DNA from: an uncultured Caulobacterales bacterium
GTDB taxonomy: Bacteria > Pseudomonadota > Alphaproteobacteria > Caulobacterales > Maricaulaceae
DNA length: 49,231 bases
Assembly (NCBI GenBank): GCA_938001915.1
Contig: CALLBD010000065.1
Span: forward strand, 1 to 49,231
Direction of reading: 5' to 3'
Made by a program: the position numbers and the translations under genes
Part shown: one piece after another, positions 31,635 to 40,243 of the stretch
How the letters are laid out: each line of letters begins with the position of its first letter
Position numbering within the stretch: position 1 is the first letter of the stretch
Notes under the pieces: generated by a model
Database searches by the model: none
What the model saw: only the letters and a program-made list of their open reading frames with translations
Told to the model about the DNA's origin: nothing

Positions 31635-32612
31635 ATGCTCCGAATGAAAGCCCGCCTGCCGCGGTCTCTTAGGGGAATGTTAATTAAGAGGCTTAGCCGC
31701 ATATTTAAATCTCTATGCGAGTATCCTCATGTGAAACTGTGGAAAAAAATACGTAAGGGCGGCGTAGGATTGCTTCTGGCTGGTGCCTGTTCTGTTCCTG
31801 CCATGTCCTCGGTTGTGGACAGGCCCTTTTTCCGCGCGGCCTCAGTCGTCATTGTCTTTGGCGCTTCTGATTTTGAGGAAAACGGCGGAGAAGCTCCCAT
31901 TGTTTTTGATTTTCACGTTTTGGATGGCGCGACCTCTGGGCAGGCCGCACCAGACCTTATTGGCGTAGATGGCCGATCTATAAATTTTAATACGCAAAGA
32001 TTTAACCCTATTCAAAGCGGGGAGGGATCCGGTTGGGAATTTCAAATCAATGACGCAACTTTTGGCGGCGCTTTCAATTCCTCAGCGCCCCATCAAACCC
32101 TCGACGCCAATGATAGCTACACAGCCTTTGGGTTGGACAATACCACGGATGTTGATTTGCTCGGTAACGGTAGTCGTGCAGCCAGATTTTTTGTCGCCTC
32201 AAATGTGCCTTTTGACCTTTTTGCTCAGGCGACAAATCTGGTCGCGACAGGTGATTTTGACGCATTGGATTATAGTAATATCCGTTACCGCTTGCGCTAT
32301 CAGGTCAGGGGCGGCGGCGGTGTGAACCGGTGGGGGCAAAGCGCACAAGATCCCGCGCCGAGCGGAAATGGCGTAACCTATGGGGGCGGTGGTCCTGTTG
32401 TAACCTTAGAGGGTCTTGCCGCGGCGCCCACGAAAGTGTTCCAAGGCGAACGGCGCACGGCCCGCGCAGCCGGTTCCATCATGCAGCAAGCTGTCGGGTT
32501 TCAATCGCGCTATAATCTCTTAGGGTCGGCAATCAATGGGAATAGTTACGACTTCTCTCAAGGCACGGGAAGTTTGGGCGCGGATATCGTTTACACCGTT
32601 TATACGCCTTAG
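31635..32612 (+). CDS. Secreted protein of unknown function
   Basis: I do not recognise this protein. The open frame gives up to 325 aa, but a typical signal peptide begins at GTG 31731 (residues VKLWKKIRKG, then a hydrophobic GVGLLLAGACSVPAMSS with cleavage near MSS), so the functional start may be there; the true start is uncertain. The mature part is rich in Asn, Asp, Gly, Ser and Thr, with predicted beta strands and few Cys, and contains a Gly-rich segment RGGGGVNRWG and GGGGPVV. It resembles extracellular or surface proteins. It lies divergent from the GbsR-type gene and 148 bp before an ECF sigma gene. Confidence 0.6.
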   Translation: MLRMKARLPRSLRGMLIKRLSRIFKSLCEYPHVKLWKKIRKGGVGLLLAGACSVPAMSSVVDRPFFRAASVVIVFGASDFEENGGEAPIVFDFHVLDGATSGQAAPDLIGVDGRSINFNTQRFNPIQSGEGSGWEFQINDATFGGAFNSSAPHQTLDANDSYTAFGLDNTTDVDLLGNGSRAARFFVASNVPFDLFAQATNLVATGDFDALDYSNIRYRLRYQVRGGGGVNRWGQSAQDPAPSGNGVTYGGGGPVVTLEGLAAAPTKVFQGERRTARAAGSIMQQAVGFQSRYNLLGSAINGNSYDFSQGTGSLGADIVYTVYTP

Positions 32613-32760
32613 AGGCTTCCCTGTTTTAGCTGCATCCAGGTAAATCGAATTTTTTTTATTTTCAGATACAATCCCATTTCATGTCGGATTGCCCCATGAC
32701 TTTATGATTTTCTTCCCTTAACAAGGTTCCACATGCCTCACCAGACAAGGGAGAGGGCCT

Positions 32761-33384
32761 ATGAGTACCAGAAAAGCATTTGCTGCAAACGGCTTTAAGC
32801 CGTCACCCAAGTCGATTAGCGCGGCAAAGCGCGATGCGGCCTGGCTAGAGCGCATAAAAACCGAACAAGATGCGCAGGCCTTATCTGATTTATTTGAAGT
32901 CTATAGACCTAAGCTGAAAGGATGGTTGATGGCGCGCGGCGTTCCGAATGGAACTGCCGAAGATATCGTGCAAGATGTGATGATTAAAGTTTGGACGCGG
33001 GCTGTTTTATTCGACCCAGAAAAAGCCAGTTTCGCAACCTGGGTCTATCGCCTTACGCGGAATAAGTGGATTGACCATCAAAGAAAACACGGACGTATGG
33101 ATGTACGTGACCCTGAGCTTATGAAAATCATTGCCGATGATGAGGTGCCCTCCGCCGAGCAAGATTTCATGACGCAGGAGAGCCGAAAAATTTTACATCA
33201 ATATATTGATCGATTAACCGAGGCCCAGAAAATGGCCATTCGAATGGCCTTCCTTGAATTCAAAACGCATAAACAAATTAGTGCCGAGACGGGCTTGCCG
33301 CTCGGCACGGTTAAGACTCGCATTCGCTCGGCGGTTAATGCGTTGAAAGCCCATATGGCCCGCCATGATGGCGAGCTGCTTTAA
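32761..33384 (+). CDS. ECF-type RNA polymerase sigma factor
   Basis: 207-aa extracytoplasmic function sigma factor. Region 2 is near residues 40-110: LFEVYRPKLKGWLMARG, the -10 binding segment AEDIVQDVMIKVWTRA, and ASFATWVYRLTRNKWIDHQRK. Region 4 is near 145-200 with the helix-turn-helix THKQISAETGLPLGTVKTRIRSAVNALK. GGGAGAGG is 6-7 nt before the ATG. The first 30 residues are an extra basic arm. It resembles sigma factors of the RpoE-ChrR group, yet no anti-sigma gene is adjacent: the next gene is a convergent PEP-carboxylase-like gene. Its regulon is unknown. Confidence 0.9.
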   Translation: MSTRKAFAANGFKPSPKSISAAKRDAAWLERIKTEQDAQALSDLFEVYRPKLKGWLMARGVPNGTAEDIVQDVMIKVWTRAVLFDPEKASFATWVYRLTRNKWIDHQRKHGRMDVRDPELMKIIADDEVPSAEQDFMTQESRKILHQYIDRLTEAQKMAIRMAFLEFKTHKQISAETGLPLGTVKTRIRSAVNALKAHMARHDGELL

Positions 33385-33396
33385 GCAAGTTGGGCT

Positions 33397-36222
33397 TTAC
33401 CCAAATGCATCATAATGATGTGTGACTGCGATTGTAATTTGCCGCACTAAATCTTTCGCCCGGCCCAGAGGTTTAATGACGTGATCGGCAATATGGGCAA
33501 ACCCACCTGAGACGACAGGGGTATCTGTCTTTTCAGAGAGCGCCTTAGTCCATTCAATCGGCGCGGTTCTTGATGGATATCTGTCGCGTAGATCGCGTAG
33601 AATATCATCTATCTGGAAGGTCTGCATGCGCTGTAGGGCAGACAGACGTGATGTCGCTTCGTCGGAAATAATCGGAAGCTCTGTCATTGTAATCATCATC
33701 TTCATGATGACGGCCAATCGCAGCGCATGTAAAATGATAAGCGTGTCATTTGGGACAAACTCGGCATCTTTATTACAGCCTTTAAACACCGCTAAGCTAT
33801 CATATTGATCAAGCCGTAAGCGATTGGCTAGATCCATAATCTGAGATCGCCAAGGTGAGGTTTCCAATGTTTCTGCCACGATTAGGGAGCGGTTTGCGAG
33901 CAAGGGCTCCGCGCCTGACAGCGCACGGCTAATCCAAAACCCAGGATCAAAGAGACGCCCATATCCTGTCAGAATAGACAAATTTGTGCGGCTCATAGAC
34001 GTCATCACGAGATCGAAAATGGACTTCGCGCGGGCAGAGTTTTGATAAAGCGCTTCAAATTTTTCAGAGTCAATGCGGCCTGCGCGCCCTGTCCCGTAGA
34101 TAATATTGGCCGGCGTTCCGAATTGCTGCAAAATCGCATTATGCGGAATAGCGCGTAGGAGACGTGGGTTGAACATATCCGCACCAGAGCCAGATTTGGC
34201 GCGTTTAACCGCGCGGCTACCCGTTGGGATCAACATATTCTGCCCCAATCCGCCCAGCAGGCCAACATAATTAGAGTCCGAATATAAACTATCTTGTTCA
34301 GACCCTATCGTGCGGTAGACGTCCCAAGAGAAGTCCTTTTCCGTGTAGAAAGGGTCATTAGCCGCCTCTGCGCGGTCCGCAAATCTGCCTCCAAGCAATG
34401 AGAAAATCGTTGCTTCGGCTAAGGCGGGCGTTTGGAACCATAAATATCCATCACCGCCTTGGAAGCTAGTCTCATGACACAGGTGAATGCCGCGGCGCTC
34501 AAACTGCAAGATGGCCCAAGGGCTCATAGCGTAATCTAATCTTTCGCGAATCGTGCCAGGATGCCCACCGCGTCCCAAGCCCTCGCCGTGGGTATTAAAA
34601 ACGAGGGCTGTAACGCCGCTCATATTATGGCGTTCCATTTCGCGGGCGAAATGGGATTGCAGCCTTTCAATCGCAAGCGTCGCTGGGATTTGCCCCATGA
34701 AGCGGCCCGCATCAGAAAAGCCTGTTTGAATGGCAAAAATGCCGCGCTCTTCAATATATTCGCGATAGACGGGGTTCTCCAGCATCTTCCCGATAATCCG
34801 GCCGCCATTATTTAAAGCGTCAGCAGTTTCAAAGAGCGGGGAAATATCCAGCATATCAGCCACGCCATAGCGCCGCGCGAGATAGAGGACGGAAAGCGGG
34901 ACTAACGCATCTTCCGTTTCCGCAATGAGTAGGCGGATAGGGACAGAGGCGTCGATATATTTCTGAATTTGCGCAATCAGAATCATTTTCTCATGTGCAG
35001 TGGATTTTTCCAGAGCGAGTGAGGCAAAATTGACAGGCTGGGCCTTGACGGATTTCGTTAACTCGGTTGCCCGGTTTAGGACGGTCCGCGTATCTGAGCT
35101 CGTATCGGACAAGCCAAAAATACCTTTGACGCCAGACATGACGTGACGCGCATTGAGGCGGAAATGAATCCGCGCTGTGCCAAGGCCAAAAGATTTCATC
35201 TGCGCGCGAAGGCACACTAAATCTCTTTGCGTCTCTTTATTTGGCGCGCCTGCGATGGCAGTTTCGATGTGCGGAAGAAGTGAAGTCAGTTCCGTAAATC
35301 GGCGGGGGGATTGGCGCGTCAGGTTATTGGCCGCTGCGACAAGATTATCAGGGTTGTCTAAATCTTCTTCGAAAAGTTTAAGGTCGCGCTCGGCCGACGC
35401 AAGCCCCTCTCTAATTCGGTCCGAAAGGCTGTCTATCGCGTCTTCGGCGTCTGATTTAAACCCGCCGATGCCCGCGATCCGCGCGGCTTCGTTGGCGTAG
35501 CGAGAGAGCTGATCGCGTTTTTCGGACAGGCGTAGTCTTAGGGCGTCACCCCAAGAAATATCCGTCCGTCCGTCAATGTCATACCCCACCCAGCTATAAG
35601 CGTCGGCCAAATGCGGTGTTAGGTTTGTCCATTTCTTCGGGAAGTGTTTCGCCGCGACATCCAATATGGAGGCGTTTAATTTGCCCAGAGCATCCTGAAT
35701 ACGGATGAGCGTCGCTTGTGTATCTTCATGCTCCTCAATTAAGGTTGGGGCGCGTTTTGGAAGATAGGGGTGCGTTTTCAGTGTCTCGGTTAAATCTTTG
35801 ACTGTTTTCGCGTCCGAGGTCGCAATTGCGCCTAAGGTATTTCGAATGTCGCGGGAGAGCGAAAAGGTCGGATGCGCAGTTAACACAATCCCCTGTCCTG
35901 GTGTTTCTACCCAGAGCTTAAACGCCTCAAAGCCTTTTTCTGCCTGCGTGTTTGCATAATCCGCAATGGTCTCGCTGAGCTGGGCAAAGCTGTCCACGCC
36001 CGCGCGGCGGCGCAGCCGATTTGCCCGGTCTATTGCGCCGCGATCTGACAAGCTTTTGACCAAGGCTTCAATATCTCGAAAGGCAATGCTTCGGTCTTCC
36101 ACGGCCTTAGAAATATCATAGGCCAAGAGTTTTACAGGATTGGCTTGCGGGTCTGAAGCGACGGCTGCTTTATGTTCGGCCAATAATGTTTCGAGCTTTG
36201 TGTGCAGCTCTTGCGTGGTCAT
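33397..36222 (-). CDS. Divergent phosphoenolpyruvate carboxylase family protein
   Basis: 941-aa protein of PEP carboxylase size. Family blocks seen: VLTAHPTFSLS (active-site His region) near residues 113-123, PLFETADALNN with the metal-binding Glu, GFSDAGRFMG with the metal-binding Asp, and GSRAVKRAKSG ... LRAIPHNAILQQFG. However, the first glycine loop, usually FHGRGG then GRGG, reads NTHGEGLGRGGHP: two residues shorter and with Glu in place of the first Arg. The C terminus lacks the usual Asn-Thr-Gly end. It follows gap by 21 bp in one operon, consistent with a role around PEP, but enzymatic activity is uncertain. Confidence 0.8.
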   Translation of the reverse strand: MTTQELHTKLETLLAEHKAAVASDPQANPVKLLAYDISKAVEDRSIAFRDIEALVKSLSDRGAIDRANRLRRRAGVDSFAQLSETIADYANTQAEKGFEAFKLWVETPGQGIVLTAHPTFSLSRDIRNTLGAIATSDAKTVKDLTETLKTHPYLPKRAPTLIEEHEDTQATLIRIQDALGKLNASILDVAAKHFPKKWTNLTPHLADAYSWVGYDIDGRTDISWGDALRLRLSEKRDQLSRYANEAARIAGIGGFKSDAEDAIDSLSDRIREGLASAERDLKLFEEDLDNPDNLVAAANNLTRQSPRRFTELTSLLPHIETAIAGAPNKETQRDLVCLRAQMKSFGLGTARIHFRLNARHVMSGVKGIFGLSDTSSDTRTVLNRATELTKSVKAQPVNFASLALEKSTAHEKMILIAQIQKYIDASVPIRLLIAETEDALVPLSVLYLARRYGVADMLDISPLFETADALNNGGRIIGKMLENPVYREYIEERGIFAIQTGFSDAGRFMGQIPATLAIERLQSHFAREMERHNMSGVTALVFNTHGEGLGRGGHPGTIRERLDYAMSPWAILQFERRGIHLCHETSFQGGDGYLWFQTPALAEATIFSLLGGRFADRAEAANDPFYTEKDFSWDVYRTIGSEQDSLYSDSNYVGLLGGLGQNMLIPTGSRAVKRAKSGSGADMFNPRLLRAIPHNAILQQFGTPANIIYGTGRAGRIDSEKFEALYQNSARAKSIFDLVMTSMSRTNLSILTGYGRLFDPGFWISRALSGAEPLLANRSLIVAETLETSPWRSQIMDLANRLRLDQYDSLAVFKGCNKDAEFVPNDTLIILHALRLAVIMKMMITMTELPIISDEATSRLSALQRMQTFQIDDILRDLRDRYPSRTAPIEWTKALSEKTDTPVVSGGFAHIADHVIKPLGRAKDLVRQITIAVTHHYDAFG

Positions 36223-36243
36223 GCGTTTGATGGCCTTCGCCTC

Positions 36244-37254
36244 CTAGAGAAATTTTGCCATGGCGGTGGCTGTGTCCAACATGCGGTTCGAGAAACCCCA
36301 TTCATTGTCATACCAGGAAAGAACGCGGACCATGTTTTCACCCATGACAACAGTCTCTTCCAAAACAACTGAGGAGGAATGCGGGTCGTGGTTGAAATCA
36401 ATTGAAACGGTTTTGTCTTCAACGATTTGTAGAATATTTTTCAAAGGTCCTTTAGCCGCTTTGTCAAACGCTCCGTTTAATTTAGCTGCATCGGCCGCTT
36501 TCGTCGTATTCACGACAAGGTCGACAACGGAAACATTAGGTGTCGGAACGCGTATGGCTTTCCCGTCGAGCTTTCCAGCGAGTTCCGGCAGAACAAGACC
36601 AATGGCTTTAGCTGCCCCTGTGGAGGTTGGTATCATGGACATGGCAGCGGCGCGGCCACGGTTGAAGTCTTTCCGGTGCACAGCATCCAAGGTTGGCTGA
36701 TCGCCGGTATAGGCATGGATCGTTGTCATGAAGCCTTTTTCAATTCCAAAAGTATCATTGATAACTTTCGCGACAGGGGCCAGGGCATTTGTTGTGCAGG
36801 AGGCGTTAGAGACCACAATGTCATCGGCTGTCAGGTCGCCGTCATTCACGCCGTAAACAATTGTCTTATCGGCATCCTTACCCGGCGCAGAAATTAAGAC
36901 GCGTTTCGCGCCCGCGGCGAGATGTTTCGCTGCGGCGTCACGGGCTGTGAAGATACCCGTACATTCGAAAACGATATCGACCTTATTGTCAGCCCAGTTC
37001 TGATCTTCCAAATTGCGGATAGCTGTGACCTCAATGTCCTTTCCGCCGATGTTGATGCTGTTTTCGGTAAAGGTAATTTTCTCCGAAAAACGTCCGTGTA
37101 CGGAGTCATATTTCAGCAGATGTGCCAGATTTTCAGTCGAGGATAGGTCGTTAATAGCAACGACCTGAAACTCATCGCGTCCTTGCTCGATGATCGCCCG
37201 AAGGATGTTTCGGCCAATACGTCCAAATCCATTAATCGCGAGTCGTGTCGTCAT
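36244..37254 (-). CDS. gap: Glyceraldehyde-3-phosphate dehydrogenase, type I
   Basis: Glycolytic/gluconeogenic enzyme of about 336 aa that oxidises glyceraldehyde 3-phosphate with NAD(P). Rossmann start LAINGFGRIGRNILRA, the catalytic Cys in SNASCTTNALAPV near residue 152, the TTIHAYTGDQ block near 177, and SWYDNEWGFSNRMLD near the C terminus are all canonical. ATG 37254 is chosen because AGGA lies 8 nt upstream; ATG 37263 is part of that ribosome site. It is cotranscribed with the PEP-carboxylase-like gene rather than with pgk, which usually follows gap. Confidence 0.95.
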   Translation of the reverse strand: MTTRLAINGFGRIGRNILRAIIEQGRDEFQVVAINDLSSTENLAHLLKYDSVHGRFSEKITFTENSINIGGKDIEVTAIRNLEDQNWADNKVDIVFECTGIFTARDAAAKHLAAGAKRVLISAPGKDADKTIVYGVNDGDLTADDIVVSNASCTTNALAPVAKVINDTFGIEKGFMTTIHAYTGDQPTLDAVHRKDFNRGRAAAMSMIPTSTGAAKAIGLVLPELAGKLDGKAIRVPTPNVSVVDLVVNTTKAADAAKLNGAFDKAAKGPLKNILQIVEDKTVSIDFNHDPHSSSVVLEETVVMGENMVRVLSWYDNEWGFSNRMLDTATAMAKFL

Positions 37255-37419
37255 GTTTCGCATCCTATTTATAATCTTGGTTTAAATCGGCCAGAGAGCG
37301 GGTTTTTGGCGCCCGATAACCCTCTTTAGATTGCGGTCCAATAGAATGCGAAACGCCAGTTTGCTAGCAAAAAATTATGCAGACGAATAATTTATTCATA
37401 TATTATTTCGGATACGAAG

Positions 37420-37425
37420 TATAAT
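37420..37425 (+). promoter_or_regulatory. Candidate -10 element of the split-photolyase operon
   Basis: TATAAT in the AT-rich stretch before the FAD-domain photolyase gene, 43 nt before the ATG at 37468. No good -35 is seen at 16-18 nt upstream, so another sigma factor or activator may be involved. Confidence 0.35.
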
Positions 37426-37467
37426 TCAATTTTGCCCCTTTTTGTGGGCCTATATCGTATTAACCCC

Positions 37468-38310
37468 ATGGTGAATTTGCTTGATAAACAAAGAGTGGAG
37501 TCGACGCAGCCTTTTACGGTGGCCCTTTTGGAGCAGTCTGGCCGAGAAGCTGTGTTTAAACGCGTGCGGGAGCTTTCCCCAAACTTGCCCGCATCGGATA
37601 GGGCGGTGGGAGAATTAAAGGGCGGCCGCGGTGGGGCTGAGCAGTGTTTAGATGCGATTGATCCTGTCAAATATGGGTCAAGTCGGAATCACCTTGACGG
37701 CGCTGTCACCCAGCTTTCGCCTTACATACGGCATGGTGTTATCAGCATGGGTGAGGTGCGGGACAGAGCGCTAAAACTTAGCACACCCAAACAGGCGGAA
37801 AAATTCATTCAGCAGCTCTTATGGCGGGAATATTGGCAGCGCATTTACACGGCCCATCCGGAACGAATTTGGCAGGATGTCGAAGCCTATAAAACGGGCT
37901 TTTCTCCAGAGGATTACGCAGACAATCTCCCTCGTGATATATTGGAAGGCCGGACGGGTGTGGGATGTATTGATGGATTTATTGCTCAGCTGCTGGGCAC
38001 AGGATATCTTCATAATCACGCCCGGCTCTATTTGGCAGGATATATTTGTCATTGGCGCCGCGTGAAATGGCAAGCGGGCGCGCAGTGGTTTCTCGCGCAC
38101 TTGCTCGACGGCGATCCCGCGTCGAATAATTTGTCATGGCAATGGGTTGCGAGCACATTCTCGCACAAGCCCTATTACTTTAATCTCGAAAATGTCGATA
38201 AATTTTCAGGGTTCAATGTCGATACACGTCCAGAGACCAATGCGCCTCTGGCTGGCAGCTATGAGACCTTATTCGCGCGATTATTTCCAAATTTGGAGCC
38301 CTCTCGGTGA
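37468..38310 (+). CDS. Photolyase/cryptochrome FAD-binding domain protein (stand-alone)
   Basis: About 280 aa, homologous to the C-terminal helical FAD domain of class I DNA photolyases and lacking the N-terminal alpha/beta antenna domain. Typical motifs are LLWREYWQRIYTAHP (about residues 113-127), TGVGCIDGFIAQLLGTGYLHNHAR (about 170-193, the FAD and substrate region) and DGDPASNNLSWQWVAST (about 214-230), including Trp residues at electron-transfer positions. ATG 37468 is used; an upstream TTG frame adds a poor extension. It overlaps the next gene, which encodes the missing antenna domain, by 4 bp. The two products probably form one flavoenzyme. Confidence 0.85.
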   Translation: MVNLLDKQRVESTQPFTVALLEQSGREAVFKRVRELSPNLPASDRAVGELKGGRGGAEQCLDAIDPVKYGSSRNHLDGAVTQLSPYIRHGVISMGEVRDRALKLSTPKQAEKFIQQLLWREYWQRIYTAHPERIWQDVEAYKTGFSPEDYADNLPRDILEGRTGVGCIDGFIAQLLGTGYLHNHARLYLAGYICHWRRVKWQAGAQWFLAHLLDGDPASNNLSWQWVASTFSHKPYYFNLENVDKFSGFNVDTRPETNAPLAGSYETLFARLFPNLEPSR

Positions 38311-38768
38311 GTTACATATGGGTGCATGAAGACGCGATGCGGTTAGATCATCCCGTTTTTCAGGCGGCGGGTGGGAGTGCGCAGCCTGTTTTTATCTGGG
38401 ATACGCAAGAGCATGACAAGCGCGGCTATAGTTTTAAACGCCGCGTCTTTATTTATGAATCTGCGCAGGCGCTGAATATTCCGATTTACGCCGGCGAGCC
38501 GCATGAGGTGCTTTCAGCGTTATCAGATGGGTCTGTGCTCTATGCCGCCGACACACCAGATCCCTACATCCAGCAAATATTGGCTGAATTGGGCCGCTAC
38601 CAGGATGTCGTGAAGATAGGCACTGAAGACCTGTCGCATATCCCTGCAAATGCAGACATGGGCCGGTTTTTTCGTTTCTGGAACAAAGCCAAAAAGTCAG
38701 CCCTAACAGCTTCATGGGAAAAGGATGAGGCCGGCCACATAATCAGAACGGAAAGACACCGCTCATGA
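38307..38768 (+). CDS. Photolyase/cryptochrome N-terminal alpha/beta domain protein (stand-alone)
   Basis: 153 aa matching the photolyase N-terminal Rossmann-like domain. It opens with YIWVHEDAMRLDHPVF, parallel to the W-F-R-x-D-L-R-x-x-D-N-P motif of photolyases, then AQPVFIWD, a helix SFKRRVFIYESAQAL and YAGEPHEVLSALS. It lacks any FAD domain. Its ATG overlaps the stop of the FAD-domain gene (ATGA), and its own stop overlaps the next start in the same way. The domain order on the chromosome is the reverse of a normal photolyase, so this is not a simple frameshift. Confidence 0.78.
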   Translation: MSYIWVHEDAMRLDHPVFQAAGGSAQPVFIWDTQEHDKRGYSFKRRVFIYESAQALNIPIYAGEPHEVLSALSDGSVLYAADTPDPYIQQILAELGRYQDVVKIGTEDLSHIPANADMGRFFRFWNKAKKSALTASWEKDEAGHIIRTERHRS

Positions 38769-39721
38769 AAATCGCGATTTTGGGCTGCGGCGTTGCGGGC
38801 TTATCGGCTGCAAGAACCTTGCGGCAGCAGGGCATAGATACGATTTTATTTGATAAGTCTCGCGGCGTGGGCGGGCGCATGTCGACACGATATGCAGGTG
38901 TTTGGGAGTTTGATCACGGCGCGCAATTTTTCACAGTGCAAGACCCCAACTTCCAATTAGAAATTGACGCGGCCCTCAAATCCGGCGTTGCCGCGCCGTG
39001 GGACGCAAAAGCGCTTTATCTAGGTGAGGGGGAAGTAAGCCCTGATAAAGGACGAGACCGTTATGTTGGCCAGCCGCGCATGAATAGTTTGCCTAAATAT
39101 TGGGCGAAGGATTTTGACGTAAGGTTAGGCAAGCGGGTCACGCAGGTTCAAAGAGAGGATAGTTGGAATTTGGGCTTTGAGGACGGCACGTCTGCGAGCG
39201 GGTTTGACGGCGTGATTTCAACGCTTCCCCCGGCTCAAGCGGCTTTACTTCTCCCGGCTGAATTTGCCGCCAGCCGTGATGTGCACGCGGCCCAAATGCA
39301 TGTCTGTTTCTGCCTGATGGTGGGGCTGGACGCACCGCTTGACCTAGGATGGGATAGCCTGCGCGTGAAAAACCTTCCGATTGATTGGATTGCCATCAAT
39401 AGCGCCAAGCCAGGAAGGGCGCGAACCAATGGCGCGGTTGTCGTCCATTCGGAAGCGGCCTGGTCGGATGCCCATGTTGACGCCGATAGAGACTGGATAC
39501 AAAATGTGATGCTGGATAGCGCGTCGGCTCTGCTTAAGCGCCCGCTGCATAACGCCCCTCATATAGCGCTGCACCGCTGGCTTTACGCGTCAAATAAAAC
39601 TTCTCCAAATACGCCTTGCTTCAAAGACAAAGGTTATGTCGTGGCGGGGGATTGGTGCTTGGGTGGCCGCGTGCAAGGGGCTTGGCTCTCTGGACGGGCC
39701 GCGGCGCAAAGCTTCCTTTGA
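38765..39721 (+). CDS. FAD-dependent NAD(P)/amine oxidoreductase (renalase-like)
   Basis: 318-aa flavoprotein. N-terminal dinucleotide fold IAILGCGVAGLSAARTL (residues 3-19), then DKSRGVGGRMSTRY (about 34-47), FDHGAQFFTV near 53-62, and a C-terminal FAD block GYVVAGDWCLGGRVQGAWLSGRAAA near the end (Gly-Asp motif). This layout fits renalase-like and bacterial FAD oxidoreductases. It overlaps the photolyase N-domain gene by 4 bp. Co-occurrence of three FAD-linked polypeptides suggests a light- or oxidation-response operon; the substrate is not evident. Confidence 0.85.
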   Translation: MKIAILGCGVAGLSAARTLRQQGIDTILFDKSRGVGGRMSTRYAGVWEFDHGAQFFTVQDPNFQLEIDAALKSGVAAPWDAKALYLGEGEVSPDKGRDRYVGQPRMNSLPKYWAKDFDVRLGKRVTQVQREDSWNLGFEDGTSASGFDGVISTLPPAQAALLLPAEFAASRDVHAAQMHVCFCLMVGLDAPLDLGWDSLRVKNLPIDWIAINSAKPGRARTNGAVVVHSEAAWSDAHVDADRDWIQNVMLDSASALLKRPLHNAPHIALHRWLYASNKTSPNTPCFKDKGYVVAGDWCLGGRVQGAWLSGRAAAQSFL

Positions 39722-39745
39722 CGCATCACGCTTTCGCGAAGCCTA

Positions 39746-39781
39746 TGGACGTGCGGCAGACGCCTCCTTATATGCGCCGAC
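39746..39781 (+). promoter_or_regulatory. Candidate promoter for a leaderless methionine-sulfoxide reductase mRNA
   Basis: TGGACG (39746-39751), 17-nt spacer, TATATG (39769-39774), then 7 nt to the ATG at 39782. No Shine-Dalgarno. The -35 matches 4 of 6. Confidence 0.4.
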
Positions 39782-40243
39782 ATGACCAAAGCCGAATTAT
39801 ATACGCAAACCGCACGAGAGATTGCCGCCGTCCTTGAGGGCGAGACAAATAATGTCGCGCGCATGGCCACGGTAAGCTGCCTTTTATCCGAAGCCTTTGA
39901 GTATTATTTCTGGACAGGGTTCTATGTGGTCGACCCTAAAAAATCCGAAGAACTCGTTGTCGGACCTTATCAGGGTACGCTGGGCTGTTTGCGCATTCCT
40001 TTCTCGCGCGGGGTGTGCGGCGCGGCCGCGCGAACGGGAGAGGTCCAAATTGTCGAGGATGTACACGCCTTTCCCGGCCATATCGCCTGTGATGTGCGCA
40101 GTCAGAGTGAGATCGTCATGCCTGTCTATGCCCCCGATGGATTGCTTTATGCCGTCTTTGATGTGGACTCGACGGAAATTGGAAGTTTTGACGCCGTCGA
40201 CGCGGCAGGGCTGGCGCCTATTCTGTCAGGGCTTATCGTTTAG
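39782..40243 (+). CDS. msrC: GAF-domain free methionine-(R)-sulfoxide reductase
   Basis: 153-aa GAF protein that reduces free Met-R-sulfoxide. The three family Cys are present: LGCLRIPFSRGVCGAAARTGEV near residues 68-89 holds two, and HIACDVRSQSEIVMPV near 100-115 holds the third. Other blocks are NVARMATVSCLLSEAF and WTGFYVV. It may protect against oxidation, which fits the neighbouring photolyase/flavoprotein operon, though no shared regulation is seen. It converges on the LOG-family gene and the two stop codons overlap by 4 bp (40240-40243). Confidence 0.9.
   Translation: MTKAELYTQTAREIAAVLEGETNNVARMATVSCLLSEAFEYYFWTGFYVVDPKKSEELVVGPYQGTLGCLRIPFSRGVCGAAARTGEVQIVEDVHAFPGHIACDVRSQSEIVMPVYAPDGLLYAVFDVDSTEIGSFDAVDAAGLAPILSGLIV

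Noticed and set aside
37432-38768. A single photolyase gene broken by a frameshift
   Set aside because: The two pieces encode the C-terminal domain first and the N-terminal domain second, so repairing a frameshift would not restore a normal photolyase.
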